This document shows, in pieces, positions 53,101 through 61,295 of a DNA stretch of 64,000 nucleotides (its first letter is position 1; each line of letters starts with the position of its first letter). The position numbers and the translations under genes are program-made. The stretch comes from Armatimonadota bacterium (GTDB lineage Bacteria > Sysuimicrobiota > Sysuimicrobiia > Sysuimicrobiales > Humicultoraceae): contig JAVHMA010000010.1 in assembly GCA_031081715.1 (NCBI GenBank), positions 20,713 through 84,712 of the forward strand, written 5' to 3'. Under the pieces are notes generated by a model that had not been told where the DNA came from, did not search any database, and saw only the letters and a list, made by a program, of their open reading frames with translations.

Positions 53101-53629
53101 ACATGAACTCAGGCTGCACGCCCTGGAGCGCGGTGACCAGCTCCACGTAGGAGCAGAGCTGCAGCACCGCGCCCGCCTTGATCTGCCGCGCAAGCTTGGT
53201 GTCCACGACCTCGTAGTGGTACGGCCCCCAGCGGCTGGGCCGAGCGGGGGAGTCTACGCGCTGCAGGAAGTCGGCGTGGCCGCGCCACCGGCCGTCGAAC
53301 AGCGTGGCCTGGTAGATGACCTCGGCGCCGCCGGCCATGGCCCGCTCGGTGGCGGACGCGGCCGCGCGCAACCGCTCGCCCGCGTCGGCCAGGTAGCCGT
53401 CCGGCTCGACGGTCACCACCGTGCGCCCCTCACGCTGGCGCTCGGCCAGGTAGCGCGCCTCGTGCTCGCGCCCGCGGCGCTGGATGACCTCCAGCTCCGG
53501 ATCGATGCGCTGTGGTCGTGGCACGAGCCCGTGGAGCGCCGCGCGCTCGAGGGCGGTCAGATGCTCGCAGGCGAGGAAACCGACGAGGTCGGTCGCGGCG
53601 TAGACGGGGATGCCGTCGATTAGTTGCAT
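50060..53629 (-). CDS. TM0106-type RecB-like Fe-S nuclease fused to SF1 helicase
   Basis: A 1189-residue protein. Residues 1-245 form a RecB/Cas4-like nuclease with GHADFL, VVDTK and LQLCSY and a putative [4Fe-4S] site made by Cys21 and a Cx2Cx5C group (CDVCRWALEC near 231-240). A DEDD-like exonuclease segment follows (LFLDIEGDP near 346). The C-terminal third is an SF1 helicase of the Upf1/DNA2 type: GPPGSGKTYTG (about 796), FVDEAGQ, LLGDPQQLEQP, VDKFQGQE and VATSRAR. It may process DNA ends or RNA-DNA structures in repair or defence; no defence neighbours are visible. The short intergenic spacer upstream shows no promoter I trust. Confidence 0.88.
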   Translation of the reverse strand: MQLIDGIPVYAATDLVGFLACEHLTALERAALHGLVPRPQRIDPELEVIQRRGREHEARYLAERQREGRTVVTVEPDGYLADAGERLRAAASATERAMAGGAEVIYQATLFDGRWRGHADFLQRVDSPARPSRWGPYHYEVVDTKLARQIKAGAVLQLCSYVELVTALQGVQPEFMYVALGGSARAVERLRVDDYMAYYRAVKARFEAAVAADAAPPVYPPTHTYPDPVDHCDVCRWALECEHRRRADDHTSLVAGTTARQRKALAGRGVTTLGALGELPLPADPPLDGVSPAAVMRIREQARVQLEGRRAGRLLYELLLPPDGGEVDPERGLATLPAPSSGDLFLDIEGDPYALDDGLDYLFGVLDGDGTYHAFWATDERGEFTPAGERRAFERLMDFVTARLARDPVMHVYHYAAYEPAALKRLMGRHATREDEVDRLLRGGVLVDLHRAVRQGLRASVESYSIKRLEPLYGFAREVDLRDAGSSIVAFTEWLQLGDGERPGADHLRRIEAYNRDDVASNRCLRDWLEARRIELAVATGRPVPRPAERSVDPPPDLSEAQRRVAALAARLADDVPADPTNRTEEQQGRWLLAQLLSWHRREEKATWWEFFRLMGLNADQLVEESHPIGGLEPVGPVGAPAGRGGTHQVWRYRYPDQDHDIRAGMRVYDPALTSVRPDGAPRDWLVGEVAAADVAARTVDVKRRVDAPHPTALVALDLVPTPQQQAALLRLGQWVAEHGPESPDGRYRAGRDLLLRRAPRVGQAAGEPLRRPGESALDAARRLILTMDRGTLAIQGPPGSGKTYTGARMIAALLRAGRAVGICATSHKVIAHLLGGAIEAALEEGAAVRPMQRADDVADRCDHALVQQAPDHLTVHRALAAGRVNLVGGTAWLWSRQELAEAADVMFVDEAGQMSLANVLAISQAARALVLLGDPQQLEQPLQGTHPPGAERSALAHLLDGASTMPPERGLFLETTWRLHPEVCRFTSEAFYDGRLQPEAHLARQELRAPGALAGTGLRWVEVAHAGNDIESAEEAAWIARVARSLVGGGASWVNERGAAVPVTWHDLLIVAPYNAQVGAIRRLLPPEARVGTVDKFQGQEAPLALYSMTSSSAADAPRGMDFLYSRHRLNVATSRARCVAVVLASPELIRVRARTPKQMRLANALCRFVELAAPVRTPPGGRPGSAA

Positions 53630-53860
53630 GGGCTGCTCCCGGAATCAGGTCGCCTGGTTCGCTGGCGCCGCGATCGGCTCCCTTCAGGTCCTGGCGGGTC
53701 GGTCAGCGTCGGGCGCCGCCCACCACCGGCCCGGCGACGGAGGAGTTCCCTGAGCATCGTGTAACCATTCCCCGTTCCCGAACTGCGACCCCACCTCGGG
53801 ACTTCCGGCGCGCGACGATGCTCCAGGTCCGGTCAGGGCCCTCGTGGCGATCTGTGATGA

Positions 53861-53962
53861 CGTAGTACCGAGGAGCGGGCGCTCTACGAAGGCGGCGGCT
53901 GGGGCGGCGTCATGGGCTTCGGCCGCCGGCCCGTGCTGCTGGTTGTGGACATGGGCCCGGCC
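53861..53962 (+). pseudogene. Remnant of an isochorismatase-family hydrolase 5' end
   Basis: The open frame after a TGA at 53858 reads RSTEERALYEGGGWGGVMGF then GRRPVLLVVDMGPA. This matches the start of N-carbamoylsarcosine-amidase-like isochorismatase proteins (ALYExxGWGGxxGFGxRPALLVVDM), including the first catalytic Asp. Afterwards the sequence loses any similarity and runs, still in frame, into the M24 peptidase gene. The rest of the 438-base region between the nuclease-helicase and the M24 gene (53630-54067) shows nothing else I can name. Confidence 0.55.
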
Positions 53963-54067
53963 GCCGGTCCCGGCTGCCCGGGCCCCTGGCGGCCGGGCAG
54001 TGAGCGCCGAGGACGCCCACCCGAGCGCGCCGGCACGGAGGCGCCATTTCGATCGCGGAGGATTTCG

Positions 54068-55270
54068 ATGCCCAGAGTGCCCTACGACCTCGAGGCCCGT
54101 CGTCCCTACCTGGTCCAGACCTTCAGCGACGCGGAGTACGAGCGCCGCGTGCGCGAGACGTGCGCGGCGATGGCCGCCCAGGGCCTGGACGCCCTGGTCG
54201 TCTACGCTCCGGGACGCGGGGACGCCGCGGCCCCGGTGACGTACCTAACCAACTTTACGCCGGTCTACGGCCACGCGTTCGTCGTCGTGAGCACCGACGG
54301 CCGGCTCGTGGTCGCGACCGACGGCATCCTGCACGCCGAGCCGATGCACTCGATGATCTGGACCTGCCGGGTCGCAGACGTGCGTGTCGCCCTGGGACCC
54401 CTCTACGGCAGCCCGCCGGACGAGGTCGCGACGCTGGCGGCCGACGCGGCCCGGCAGGCGGCGGGCGCGGCGGGCCGCGTCGGGCTCGCCGGCGGCGCGA
54501 TGCTGCCGCACGGGCTCTACCGGCGGCTGGCCGAGCGCCTGCCCGACCTGCGGGCGGCCGACGGCGTGCTCGACCGCGTGCGCGCAATCAAGAGCGACGA
54601 GGAGATCGCGGTCATGCGCGAGGCCGGCCGCATCGCCGACGAGGCCTACGCGGCCCTGTTCGCCGCCGTCGCGCCGGGCGTGGAGGAGACAACCGCCGCC
54701 GGGGCCGCGGTGCACCGGATGCACGTCCTCGGCGGACGGGAAGGGTTCGCGACCTGCGTGGTGAGCGGCGCGCAGGCCGGCCTGAAGCACGGCCTCCCGC
54801 GGCGACGGCCGATGCGCGAGGGCGAGATGGTGTTCGCCGACCTTGGCGTGGCGTTCGGAGGCTACATGTCCGACGTCAGCCGGTGCACGGTCGTCGGCGG
54901 GCGCGCGGCGGGCCGGGCCCGCGACCTGCTGCAGGTCGGCCTCGACCTCTATCACGCGGGGCTGCAGGTGCTGGGCCCGGGCCGCACGATCGACGAGGTC
55001 TCCGACGCGCTGCTGGCGGTCGTTCGGGGCGGGCCCTTCGAGCCGTACTACTGCCCGGGCGGATTCGGCCACGGCATCGGCATGGCGGTGCTCGAGATGC
55101 CCGGCCTCTACGCCGGCAACACCACGACCCTGCGACCGCGCATGACCATCGCCTACGAGCCAATGGTCGTGGTCGAGGGACTGGGCACGGGGGTCGTCGA
55201 GGACACGTTGCTGATTACCGAGACGGGGTACGAACGACTGTCGAACTATCCGGTGGTGACCTGGCTGTAG
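54068..55270 (+). CDS. M24-family peptidase (Xaa-Pro dipeptidase/creatinase type)
   Basis: A 400-residue protein with a creatinase-N-like domain and a pita-bread domain. The five metal ligands of M24 metallopeptidases look complete: Asp in FADLGVAFGG and Asp in YMSDVSR, His in GFGHGIGM, Glu in IAYEPMV and Glu in GVVEDTLL. It therefore looks like a metal peptidase rather than metal-free creatinase. The ATG at 54068 follows a GCGGAGG box. An isochorismatase remnant lies directly upstream in frame; isochorismatase and M24 members are both used in creatine and related amide catabolism. Confidence 0.85.
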   Translation: MPRVPYDLEARRPYLVQTFSDAEYERRVRETCAAMAAQGLDALVVYAPGRGDAAAPVTYLTNFTPVYGHAFVVVSTDGRLVVATDGILHAEPMHSMIWTCRVADVRVALGPLYGSPPDEVATLAADAARQAAGAAGRVGLAGGAMLPHGLYRRLAERLPDLRAADGVLDRVRAIKSDEEIAVMREAGRIADEAYAALFAAVAPGVEETTAAGAAVHRMHVLGGREGFATCVVSGAQAGLKHGLPRRRPMREGEMVFADLGVAFGGYMSDVSRCTVVGGRAAGRARDLLQVGLDLYHAGLQVLGPGRTIDEVSDALLAVVRGGPFEPYYCPGGFGHGIGMAVLEMPGLYAGNTTTLRPRMTIAYEPMVVVEGLGTGVVEDTLLITETGYERLSNYPVVTWL

Positions 55271-55353
55271 TCCCCGTGCAGGCGGCCTGGCGCCGGCGAT
55301 GAGCAACCGCCGCCGAGCGGAGACCTGCCGGCGGCGGAGCCCGTCGAAGAACC

Positions 55354-55429
55354 TGGTGGAGACGAGCGGATTCGAACCGCCGACCCCCTCGTTGCGAACG
55401 AGGTGCTCTCCCAGCTGAGCTACGTCCCC
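55354..55429 (-). tRNA. tRNA-Ala (anticodon CGC)
   Basis: A 76-base cloverleaf including an encoded CCA. Stems pair well: acceptor GGGGACG/CGTCTCC with the G3-U70 pair that identifies alanine tRNA, D stem GCTC/GAGC, anticodon stem CCTCG/CGAGG with loop TTCGCAA, and T loop TTCGAAT. It reads GCG codons. A TATAAT promoter precedes it. Confidence 0.97.
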
Positions 55430-55439
55430 AGACAAGGCG

Positions 55440-55468
55440 ATTATAGTCGGGCCCCCGGCCCGGCGCAA
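55440..55468 (-). promoter_or_regulatory. tRNA-Ala promoter
   Basis: Minus strand: TTGCGC (55463-55468), exactly 17 bases, TATAAT (55440-55445), eleven bases before the tRNA 5' end. Confidence 0.7.
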
Positions 55469-55617
55469 CGCGCGCTCAGGGGATCAGGCCGAATGGCCGA
55501 CCACGCGTAAGCGGGTACACGTGGAGGTCCCGATCGAGGGTAGAGATCACCACGCTACAGGAGCCGCCGGCCCGCGCGGTGTACCGCAGGCGTGCCCGGC
55601 TGCCAGCGGGCCACGTC

Positions 55618-56022
55618 CTACCGCCTCCGCCTCGCCGCCAGCCACGGCATCGCCAACCGCACCAGCGCCCCCGCCGCCCCCGCTCCCCACATCACCGGCA
55701 GCGGGGAGACCAGGATCAGCAGGCCCATCGGGCCCACGGTCCGGAGCAGGCGACTCACCCGCACCCAGGTTTCGGGCGCGATCAGTAGCGGAAGCGGCGC
55801 GAGCAGCACCCCCCACACCCCGCCCAGCACGAACGCGAACACCCCGCCCTCGAATGCCACCGGCACGAAGCTGTAGCCCCAGCCGACGCGCCCGGGATCC
55901 CAGTTGCCGGTCGCGGCCTCCAGCACGTAGCCCACCGCGTACGCCGCCACGAGCGCAAGCACCAACCGGCGCCAGAACCGGCCGCGGCGCGTGCCCCGCG
56001 GGGTGGCGACGAGGACCCTCAC
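55618..56022 (-). CDS. Membrane protein of unknown function
   Basis: 134 residues from a GTG that overlaps the stop of the SDR gene. A basic start (TPRGTRRGRFWRR) is followed by about four membrane segments. The middle contains GYVLEAATGNWDPGRVGWGY. I do not recognise it. Confidence 0.6.
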   Translation of the reverse strand: MRVLVATPRGTRRGRFWRRLVLALVAAYAVGYVLEAATGNWDPGRVGWGYSFVPVAFEGGVFAFVLGGVWGVLLAPLPLLIAPETWVRVSRLLRTVGPMGLLILVSPLPVMWGAGAAGALVRLAMPWLAARRRR

Positions 56023-56735
56023 AGCCGGATCGAGACCGGCACCACGGGGTCCTCGAGCGACACGGTAGGGTGGCGCGCGAGGTAGAGCACCTGGTCCACC
56101 ACGGCCTCGGGCGCGATCAGGCGCGCGCGGTCGAAGTCGGGCGTGGCCTGCCAGCGCATCGGCGTGTCCATGGGTCCCGGCGCCAGGCAGATCACGCGCA
56201 CACCGCGCGGCTTCGCCTCCAGCGCGAGCGCGCGGGAGAAGCCGATCACCCCGGCCTTGGCAGCAGCGTAGCCCGCGACGTTGGGCGCGCCGGTGATCCC
56301 GGCGCGCGACGCCAGATTGATGACTAGCCCCCGCCCGGCGGGGAGCATCGCGCGCAGCGCGGCGCGGTTGGTCAGAAAGACCGTGCGCATGTTCATCGCG
56401 AACAGGTGCTCCCACTCCTCCAGCGTCACGTCCACCAGCGGCTTGATGAGCGGCGAGCCGGCGCAGACGAGCAGCAGGTCCAGGCGGCCGGTCCACCCGG
56501 TGGCGGCGGCGATCATGCGATCGGCGTCGGCCTCGCGCGCGGCGTCGCCCACCACGGCCCGCGCCTGCCCGCCCGCGCGCACGATCTCCGCGGCCGCGGC
56601 CTCCACCTCCGCCGCGGTGCGCGCCGCGAGCACGACCCCGGCGCCTTCCCGCGCCAGCGCCCGCGCCGCGGCCAGGCCCAGTCCCCGCCCGGCGCCGACC
56701 ACCACGGCCGTCGTCCCCGTCAGGTCCGCCACCAC
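56019..56735 (-). CDS. Short-chain dehydrogenase/reductase
   Basis: 238 residues with the cofactor motif GAGRGLG, the Asn/Ser/Tyr/Lys set (MNMRTVF, NLASRAG, YAAAK) and a Gly-Pro loop (APGPMDTPM). Arg in AART suggests NADP preference. The substrate is unknown. GTG start (56735, or the next GTG). Confidence 0.88.
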   Translation of the reverse strand: MVADLTGTTAVVVGAGRGLGLAAARALAREGAGVVLAARTAAEVEAAAAEIVRAGGQARAVVGDAAREADADRMIAAATGWTGRLDLLLVCAGSPLIKPLVDVTLEEWEHLFAMNMRTVFLTNRAALRAMLPAGRGLVINLASRAGITGAPNVAGYAAAKAGVIGFSRALALEAKPRGVRVICLAPGPMDTPMRWQATPDFDRARLIAPEAVVDQVLYLARHPTVSLEDPVVPVSIRL

Positions 56736-56759
56736 GATCCCTCCCGTCGTGCCATGCGG

Positions 56760-56788
56760 TTGCGCCGGCCGGAGGCGCCCGCTACTGT
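56760..56788 (+). promoter_or_regulatory. Weak candidate promoter of the thioesterase gene
   Basis: TTGCGC (56760-56765), 17 bases, TACTGT (56783-56788), 12 bases before the ATG, again with no clear ribosome-binding site. It has the same layout as the proB promoter. Confidence 0.3.
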
Positions 56789-56800
56789 GATGACCAGCCG

Positions 56801-57586
56801 ATGACCAACGAGTTCCCGGAGTCGTTCTCCCAGACCTTCCAGGTGCGCTACGACGAGTGCGGCGCCGACGGTGCGGTACGGGCCGCGGTCCACCTGCGGT
56901 GGTTCCAGGAGATCGCCTTCGGCCACTCGGCGGTGCTCGGCTTCCCGCTGTCGTGGTACGAAGCGCACCGGCTGTTCTGGGTGGTGCGCCGCGTGCACCT
57001 GGTGGTGCACGCGCCGGCGCGCTACGGCGAGACCCTGGTGTGCACCACGCGCGTCGCGGGCGCCCGCCGCGTCATGTCTCGCCGCGCCAGCGAGGCCCGC
57101 CGTACCGGCGGTGCACCGGTAGCCGCGTGCGTGACCGACTGGGTCTTCACCGCCGACGGGGCGGCGGCCGTGCGCATCGCCGACGAGCTGGCGACGGCCT
57201 TCCCGGCTATGCGCCGCGCCGTCGCGCCGCTGCCGCTGGAGGAGCCGCCCGCGCCCGGCGGCCCGCGCGCGAGCGTGCGGCCGCGCCTGAGCGACCTGGA
57301 CGCCATGGGCCACGTGAACCATCCCGCCTACGTCGATCTGCTCGACGACGCCGTGGCACGGGCCGGCGGCGGCCAGGTCGTGGCCGCGCACCCGCGCACC
57401 TACGATCTGCTCCACCACGCGGCCGCCGCCGCCCACGATGACCTGCGAGACTTAGCGTGGCCTGCGGACGGCGCGTGGCACTACCGTCTCGAGCGCGCCG
57501 ACGGCCGGCTCCTGCTCCACGGCCGGCTGGCGGCGGGAGAGCGCCCGGCCGGACGTGCGGCGCCCGAGATGGAGCAGGAACGCTAG
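56801..57586 (+). CDS. Acyl-ACP thioesterase-like double hotdog protein
   Basis: 261 residues with two hotdog domains. The first starts with QVRYDECGADGAVRAAVHLRWFQEIA, the second contains RLSDLDAMGHVNHPAYVDLLDDAV, as in FatA/FatB-type and bacterial acyl-ACP thioesterases, which release fatty acids from the carrier protein. The N-terminal repeat has the DEC-G pattern and the C-terminal repeat the D-GHVNH pattern. Its 3' end overlaps the convergent MFS gene by four bases. Confidence 0.8.
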   Translation: MTNEFPESFSQTFQVRYDECGADGAVRAAVHLRWFQEIAFGHSAVLGFPLSWYEAHRLFWVVRRVHLVVHAPARYGETLVCTTRVAGARRVMSRRASEARRTGGAPVAACVTDWVFTADGAAAVRIADELATAFPAMRRAVAPLPLEEPPAPGGPRASVRPRLSDLDAMGHVNHPAYVDLLDDAVARAGGGQVVAAHPRTYDLLHHAAAAAHDDLRDLAWPADGAWHYRLERADGRLLLHGRLAAGERPAGRAAPEMEQER

Positions 57587-58806
57587 GACGACGCCCCCGC
57601 CTCCGTCTCCGGCCCGACCGTGGGGGACGCCGGCGCGGGGGAGCCCGTGCGCGCGGCCAGCGCCGCGGTGAACGCCAGCACCCCGGCCGCGGTGGCGAAC
57701 GCCGCGCCCTCGGAGTGCACCTGGAGCACGCCGTTGCCCCACACCGGCCCCACCGTGCGGCCGAGGCCTTCGAGCGCGCTGCTGACGCCCTGGATGCGGC
57801 CCTGCTCGCCGGCGCCCGCGGTCTGGCTGATCAGGCTGGTCAGGGACGGAATCGAGAGCGCGACGCCCGTGGCGCCCGGCAGCAGCGCGAAGACGAACAC
57901 CGGGATGCTGTGCGCGGCCGAGGCCACGAACAGCCCGAGGCTGGCGAGCAGCAGCCCCGCCGGCAGCACCCGTCGCTCGCCGAAAGCGCGCACGACCCGC
58001 CCCACTACGGTCAACTGCACGACGACGCCGATCACCCCGACCACCGCCAGCAGATACCCGGTCTGCGGCACGTCGAACCCGAACCGCCGCGCGCCGAAGA
58101 GCGCGAACGTCGTCTGGTAGGCGGTGAACGTCGCCCAGTAGAGGAAGTCGACCAGCAGCAGCCGCCCGAGCACGGGCCGGCGCAGCACACGGCCGATCTC
58201 GCCCCACGGCCAGGGACGACGTGCCTCGGTGCGGCGCGCGGTCTCGGGCAACCATGCCCAGGCGAGCGCGGTGGCGGCCGCGGCGATCAGCGCAGCGCCC
58301 CACGCCGGCGCCGAGTATCCCAAGTGGCCGAGCACGCCGCCGAGCGCCGGGCCGAACACGAACCCCAGGCCGAACGCGGCGCCGATCAGGCCGAAGCCGC
58401 GGGCCCGGTTCTCCACGGTCGTGATGTCGCCGATGTAGGCGCGCGCGGTCGAGATGTTGCCGCCGGAGAGCCCGTCGATGATCCGGGCGACGAAGACCAT
58501 GGCGACCGAGTTGGCCAGCGCGAGCAACGCGAAGCTCACGACCGTGCCGACCAGGCTGAAGATGAGCACCGGCCGCCGGCCGTAGCGGTCCGAGAGCTCC
58601 CCCAGCAGCGGCGCGGCCAGGAGCTGCGCGACGGAGAACGACGCGAAGAGCAAGCCGATGGTGAACGCCGACGCGCCCAGCCGCATGGCGTAGAACGGCA
58701 GCAGCGGGATGATGATCCCGAACCCGATCAGGTTGACCAGGACGATGAGGAAGATGATCAGCAGGGGGCGATCGGGACCCGCCCCGCGCCGAGTCGCGCG
58801 CGTCAC
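57583..58806 (-). CDS. MFS exporter, TetA-like
   Basis: 407 residues with 12 predicted helices, motif A GELSDRYGRRPVL between helices 2 and 3 and a motif-C-like GFVFGPALGG in helix 5, which mark the drug:H+ antiporter subfamily. The substrate is unknown. It lies 94 bases after an SDR gene of the amidohydrolase cluster. Confidence 0.88.
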   Translation of the reverse strand: MTRATRRGAGPDRPLLIIFLIVLVNLIGFGIIIPLLPFYAMRLGASAFTIGLLFASFSVAQLLAAPLLGELSDRYGRRPVLIFSLVGTVVSFALLALANSVAMVFVARIIDGLSGGNISTARAYIGDITTVENRARGFGLIGAAFGLGFVFGPALGGVLGHLGYSAPAWGAALIAAAATALAWAWLPETARRTEARRPWPWGEIGRVLRRPVLGRLLLVDFLYWATFTAYQTTFALFGARRFGFDVPQTGYLLAVVGVIGVVVQLTVVGRVVRAFGERRVLPAGLLLASLGLFVASAAHSIPVFVFALLPGATGVALSIPSLTSLISQTAGAGEQGRIQGVSSALEGLGRTVGPVWGNGVLQVHSEGAAFATAAGVLAFTAALAARTGSPAPASPTVGPETEAGASS

Positions 58807-58900
58807 CTCCCTACTCTACCGGGCGGGCGCCGCGGGCGTCCAGGCGGTGGTGAGGTTAGGGTCACGGCCAGCTTCGGCGTCGCCACGTTTCCCGACGCCG

Positions 58901-59635
58901 CTAGTCCACCGACATCCCGCCGTCGACGACCAGCGCGTGTCCGGTCACGAAGTCTGCGTCCGGCGAGGCCAGGTAAACCGCGGCCGCGGCGATGTCCTCC
59001 GGTCGGCCGAGCCGGCCCAGCGGGATGCGGGCGATCTTCTCGCCGAGCGCGGCGGGGTCGGCCAGCGCGGCCTCGGTCATCGGCGTGCGCACGACACCGG
59101 GACAGATCGCGTTGACCTGGACGCCGTACGGCGCGCAGTCCAGGGCCATGGCCTTCGTCAGCATGACCACGCCGGCCTTCGACACGCAATAGGCCACGCG
59201 GCCGGCATAGCCGACGAGCCCCGCAACCGATGCGATGTTGATGATCTTGCCGCGCCGGGCCGCGACCATCTCCTGCGCCGCCCGCCGCGAAACCAGGAAC
59301 GTGCCCGTCAGGTTCACCGCGAGCACCTCGCCCCACGCCTCTGGGGTCGTCTCAAGCGCCGAGCCGAGCCGGCCGATGCCGGCGCTGTTGACCAGCACGT
59401 CCACACGGCCGCAGGCTTCCAGGGTGGTCCGCACCAGGCGGTCCGCCGCGTCGGCGTCGCGCACGTCGGTCGGCACCGCCAGGCCGCCGAGTTCGCGTGC
59501 CGCGACCTCGGCGCCGGCGGCGTCCAGGTCGGCCACCACCACGCGCGCTCCCTCGGCGCGGAACCGGGCGGCGATCCCACGCCCGATCCCCGAGGCGCCG
59601 CCCGTCACGATGCAGACGCGGTCTCCGAGCCGCAT
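58901..59635 (-). CDS. Short-chain dehydrogenase, FabG-like
   Basis: 244 residues with TGGASGIG, NSAG, the SxxxxxxxxxxxxYxxxK site (IASVAGLVGYAGRVAYCVSKAG) and PGVVRTPM. Asp in VVADLD points to NAD(H). Nine bases after the amidohydrolase gene, so probably a step of the same catabolic path. Confidence 0.9.
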   Translation of the reverse strand: MRLGDRVCIVTGGASGIGRGIAARFRAEGARVVVADLDAAGAEVAARELGGLAVPTDVRDADAADRLVRTTLEACGRVDVLVNSAGIGRLGSALETTPEAWGEVLAVNLTGTFLVSRRAAQEMVAARRGKIINIASVAGLVGYAGRVAYCVSKAGVVMLTKAMALDCAPYGVQVNAICPGVVRTPMTEAALADPAALGEKIARIPLGRLGRPEDIAAAAVYLASPDADFVTGHALVVDGGMSVD

Positions 59636-59644
59636 GCGGACCTC

Positions 59645-61045
59645 CTATGCCCCTGGCGCCGGCACGGCGGCGATGTAACGCCCGGTGCCAGGCGGCGCGG
59701 TGACCTCGCCGCCGCGCATGATGACGCGGCCGCGCAGCACCGTCGCCTCGACCCGCCCGGTCACCGTCCGACCCTCGTAGGGCGTCCACCCGCACTTCGT
59801 GTAGAGGCGCTCGCGGCCGATCGTCCAGCGCGCGGCCGCATCCACCACCATCAGGTCCGCGTGACTGCCCAGGCGCAACACGCCCTTCTCGGGGTAGAGC
59901 CCGAGCAGCCGGGCCGGGCCTTCGGAGGTGGCGCGCACGAACGCCGCCAGGCTCAGGCGGCCGGAGGCAACGTCGGTGAGCAGCGCGGGGACCGCGTGCT
60001 CGAGCTGGGGGTTGCCCCACGGCGCGGACCAGGCGTCCTGGCGCTGCCGTTCGACCTCGGCCCGCAGGTGCGGCGCGTGGTCGGTCGTGATCGCGTCGAG
60101 CGTGCCGTCCTCGAACGCGGCCCAGATCGCCTCGCCGCGACCCGGCTCCTCGAGCACGAAGCCGCCCGGCGTGAACAGCGGCCCGCGTTCGTGGAGGTCG
60201 CGGGCGCGGAACTGGAAGAAGCGCAAGTCGCACTCGCCGCTCACCGCGCGGCCGGCGGCCTTCGCGGCGCGGAGCATCGCCAGCACCCCGACCGCGTGGC
60301 AGTGGGCCAGGTGCAGCCGCACGCCGGTGCGTTCCTGCAACGCCAGGCACACGGCCGCGCCCACGCGCCACGGCAGCTCGTCCGCGGCCACGCGGCACAA
60401 CGTCACGTGGTCGCGGGGGGCGCCACGCGCCCAGGCCGCGGCGGAGAGCGCCTCGAACAACTCCGGCGATCCCGGGTGCACGACGCAGAGCCGCCCGGTG
60501 GCGGCCACGACCGCGAAGAGCTCCAGCAGCCGCGCCGCTGACTCCACGCACAGTCGCGGGTCCCCGCGGACCTGATAGAGCTTGTAGCCGGTGGCGCCGG
60601 CCGCCGCCATGCGCGGGATCTCGACGGGGTCGGTGGCGGCGACGAAGTGGCCCCAGTCCACGACGCACCGTGTCGCCGCGTGCTCGCGCTTGGCCAGGAA
60701 GGCCTCGAGCGTGTGCGTGGGCGGGTCCACGCTGGGCATGTCCACGATCGTCGTCACCCCGCCGGCGGCCGCGGCCTGCGTGGCGGTGAGGAACTCCTCC
60801 TTGTGCGTCTGCCCGGGATCGCGCGTGTGCACGTGCATGTCGATCATACCCGGCAACACCAGGCGCCCCGCGGCGTCCAGCGTCTCGCGCGAGCGCGCGG
60901 GCGTGCCCGGCCGGAGGAAGGCGACGATCCGCTCCCCTTCCACGGCGATATCCACCGCCTGGAGCCGGCCGTCCAGCCACGCGCGGCCTCCGCGCACGAG
61001 CAAGTCGTACGTCACCGGTGCGTCGCCATCGGCGCACCAGGTCAC
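59645..61045 (-). CDS. Cyclic amidohydrolase (dihydroorotase/allantoinase/hydantoinase type)
   Basis: 466 residues with the metal-site pattern of the family: HxH in DMHVHTRDPG, the carboxylated Lys in GYKLYQVRG, His in VVHPGSPE, His in HLAHCHAV and Asp in ITTDHAPH. It would open a cyclic amide ring. A start at 61045 (GTG) is chosen because a GGAGG box lies eight bases upstream; 61015 is an in-frame alternative. GntR control and the SDR/M24 neighbours suggest catabolism of a hydantoin- or ureide-like compound rather than pyrimidine synthesis. Confidence 0.87.
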   Translation of the reverse strand: MTWCADGDAPVTYDLLVRGGRAWLDGRLQAVDIAVEGERIVAFLRPGTPARSRETLDAAGRLVLPGMIDMHVHTRDPGQTHKEEFLTATQAAAAGGVTTIVDMPSVDPPTHTLEAFLAKREHAATRCVVDWGHFVAATDPVEIPRMAAAGATGYKLYQVRGDPRLCVESAARLLELFAVVAATGRLCVVHPGSPELFEALSAAAWARGAPRDHVTLCRVAADELPWRVGAAVCLALQERTGVRLHLAHCHAVGVLAMLRAAKAAGRAVSGECDLRFFQFRARDLHERGPLFTPGGFVLEEPGRGEAIWAAFEDGTLDAITTDHAPHLRAEVERQRQDAWSAPWGNPQLEHAVPALLTDVASGRLSLAAFVRATSEGPARLLGLYPEKGVLRLGSHADLMVVDAAARWTIGRERLYTKCGWTPYEGRTVTGRVEATVLRGRVIMRGGEVTAPPGTGRYIAAVPAPGA

Positions 61046-61112
61046 GCGGCGTCCTCCGTCTGGCGCAGAGAGCCGCCTGCGGGGACCAACACGCTGTCGG
61101 CCCCGCCCACGA

Positions 61113-61295
61113 TCATGGTTGATACCCGTACCGGCCGTCCACGTACAGGGTCGCGCCGTCCTGGCGGACGACGAGGTAGCCCGCGGGTCCTGCGAAGCCT
61201 GTGCCGTAGCGGATGTTGGGCAGGGCACCGACGAGCAGCGCCTCCAGCCGCTGCGTCGCCAGCAGCGCCTGGAGGCGCTCCATGCGGCCGGTCAC
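61113..61295 (-). pseudogene. Truncated creatinase-N/M24 peptidase fragment
   Basis: 60 residues from a GTG overlapping the gntR stop (GTGA): MERLQALLATQRLEALLVGA then LPNIRYGTGFAGPAGYLVV and LYVDGRYGYQP. This is the first strand-helix unit of a creatinase N-terminal domain (family form ...NIRYLTGF...LLV...LxVDGRYxxQ). The frame then ends; the rest of the domain and the whole catalytic domain are missing. The 67 bases up to the amidohydrolase start do not continue the fold. Confidence 0.65.

Noticed and set aside
50429..53623. A 1064-codon open frame on the plus strand
   Set aside because: It is the exact antisense of the nuclease-helicase gene, shows no motif, and has the Arg/His/Gly-rich composition expected from a GC-rich shadow frame.
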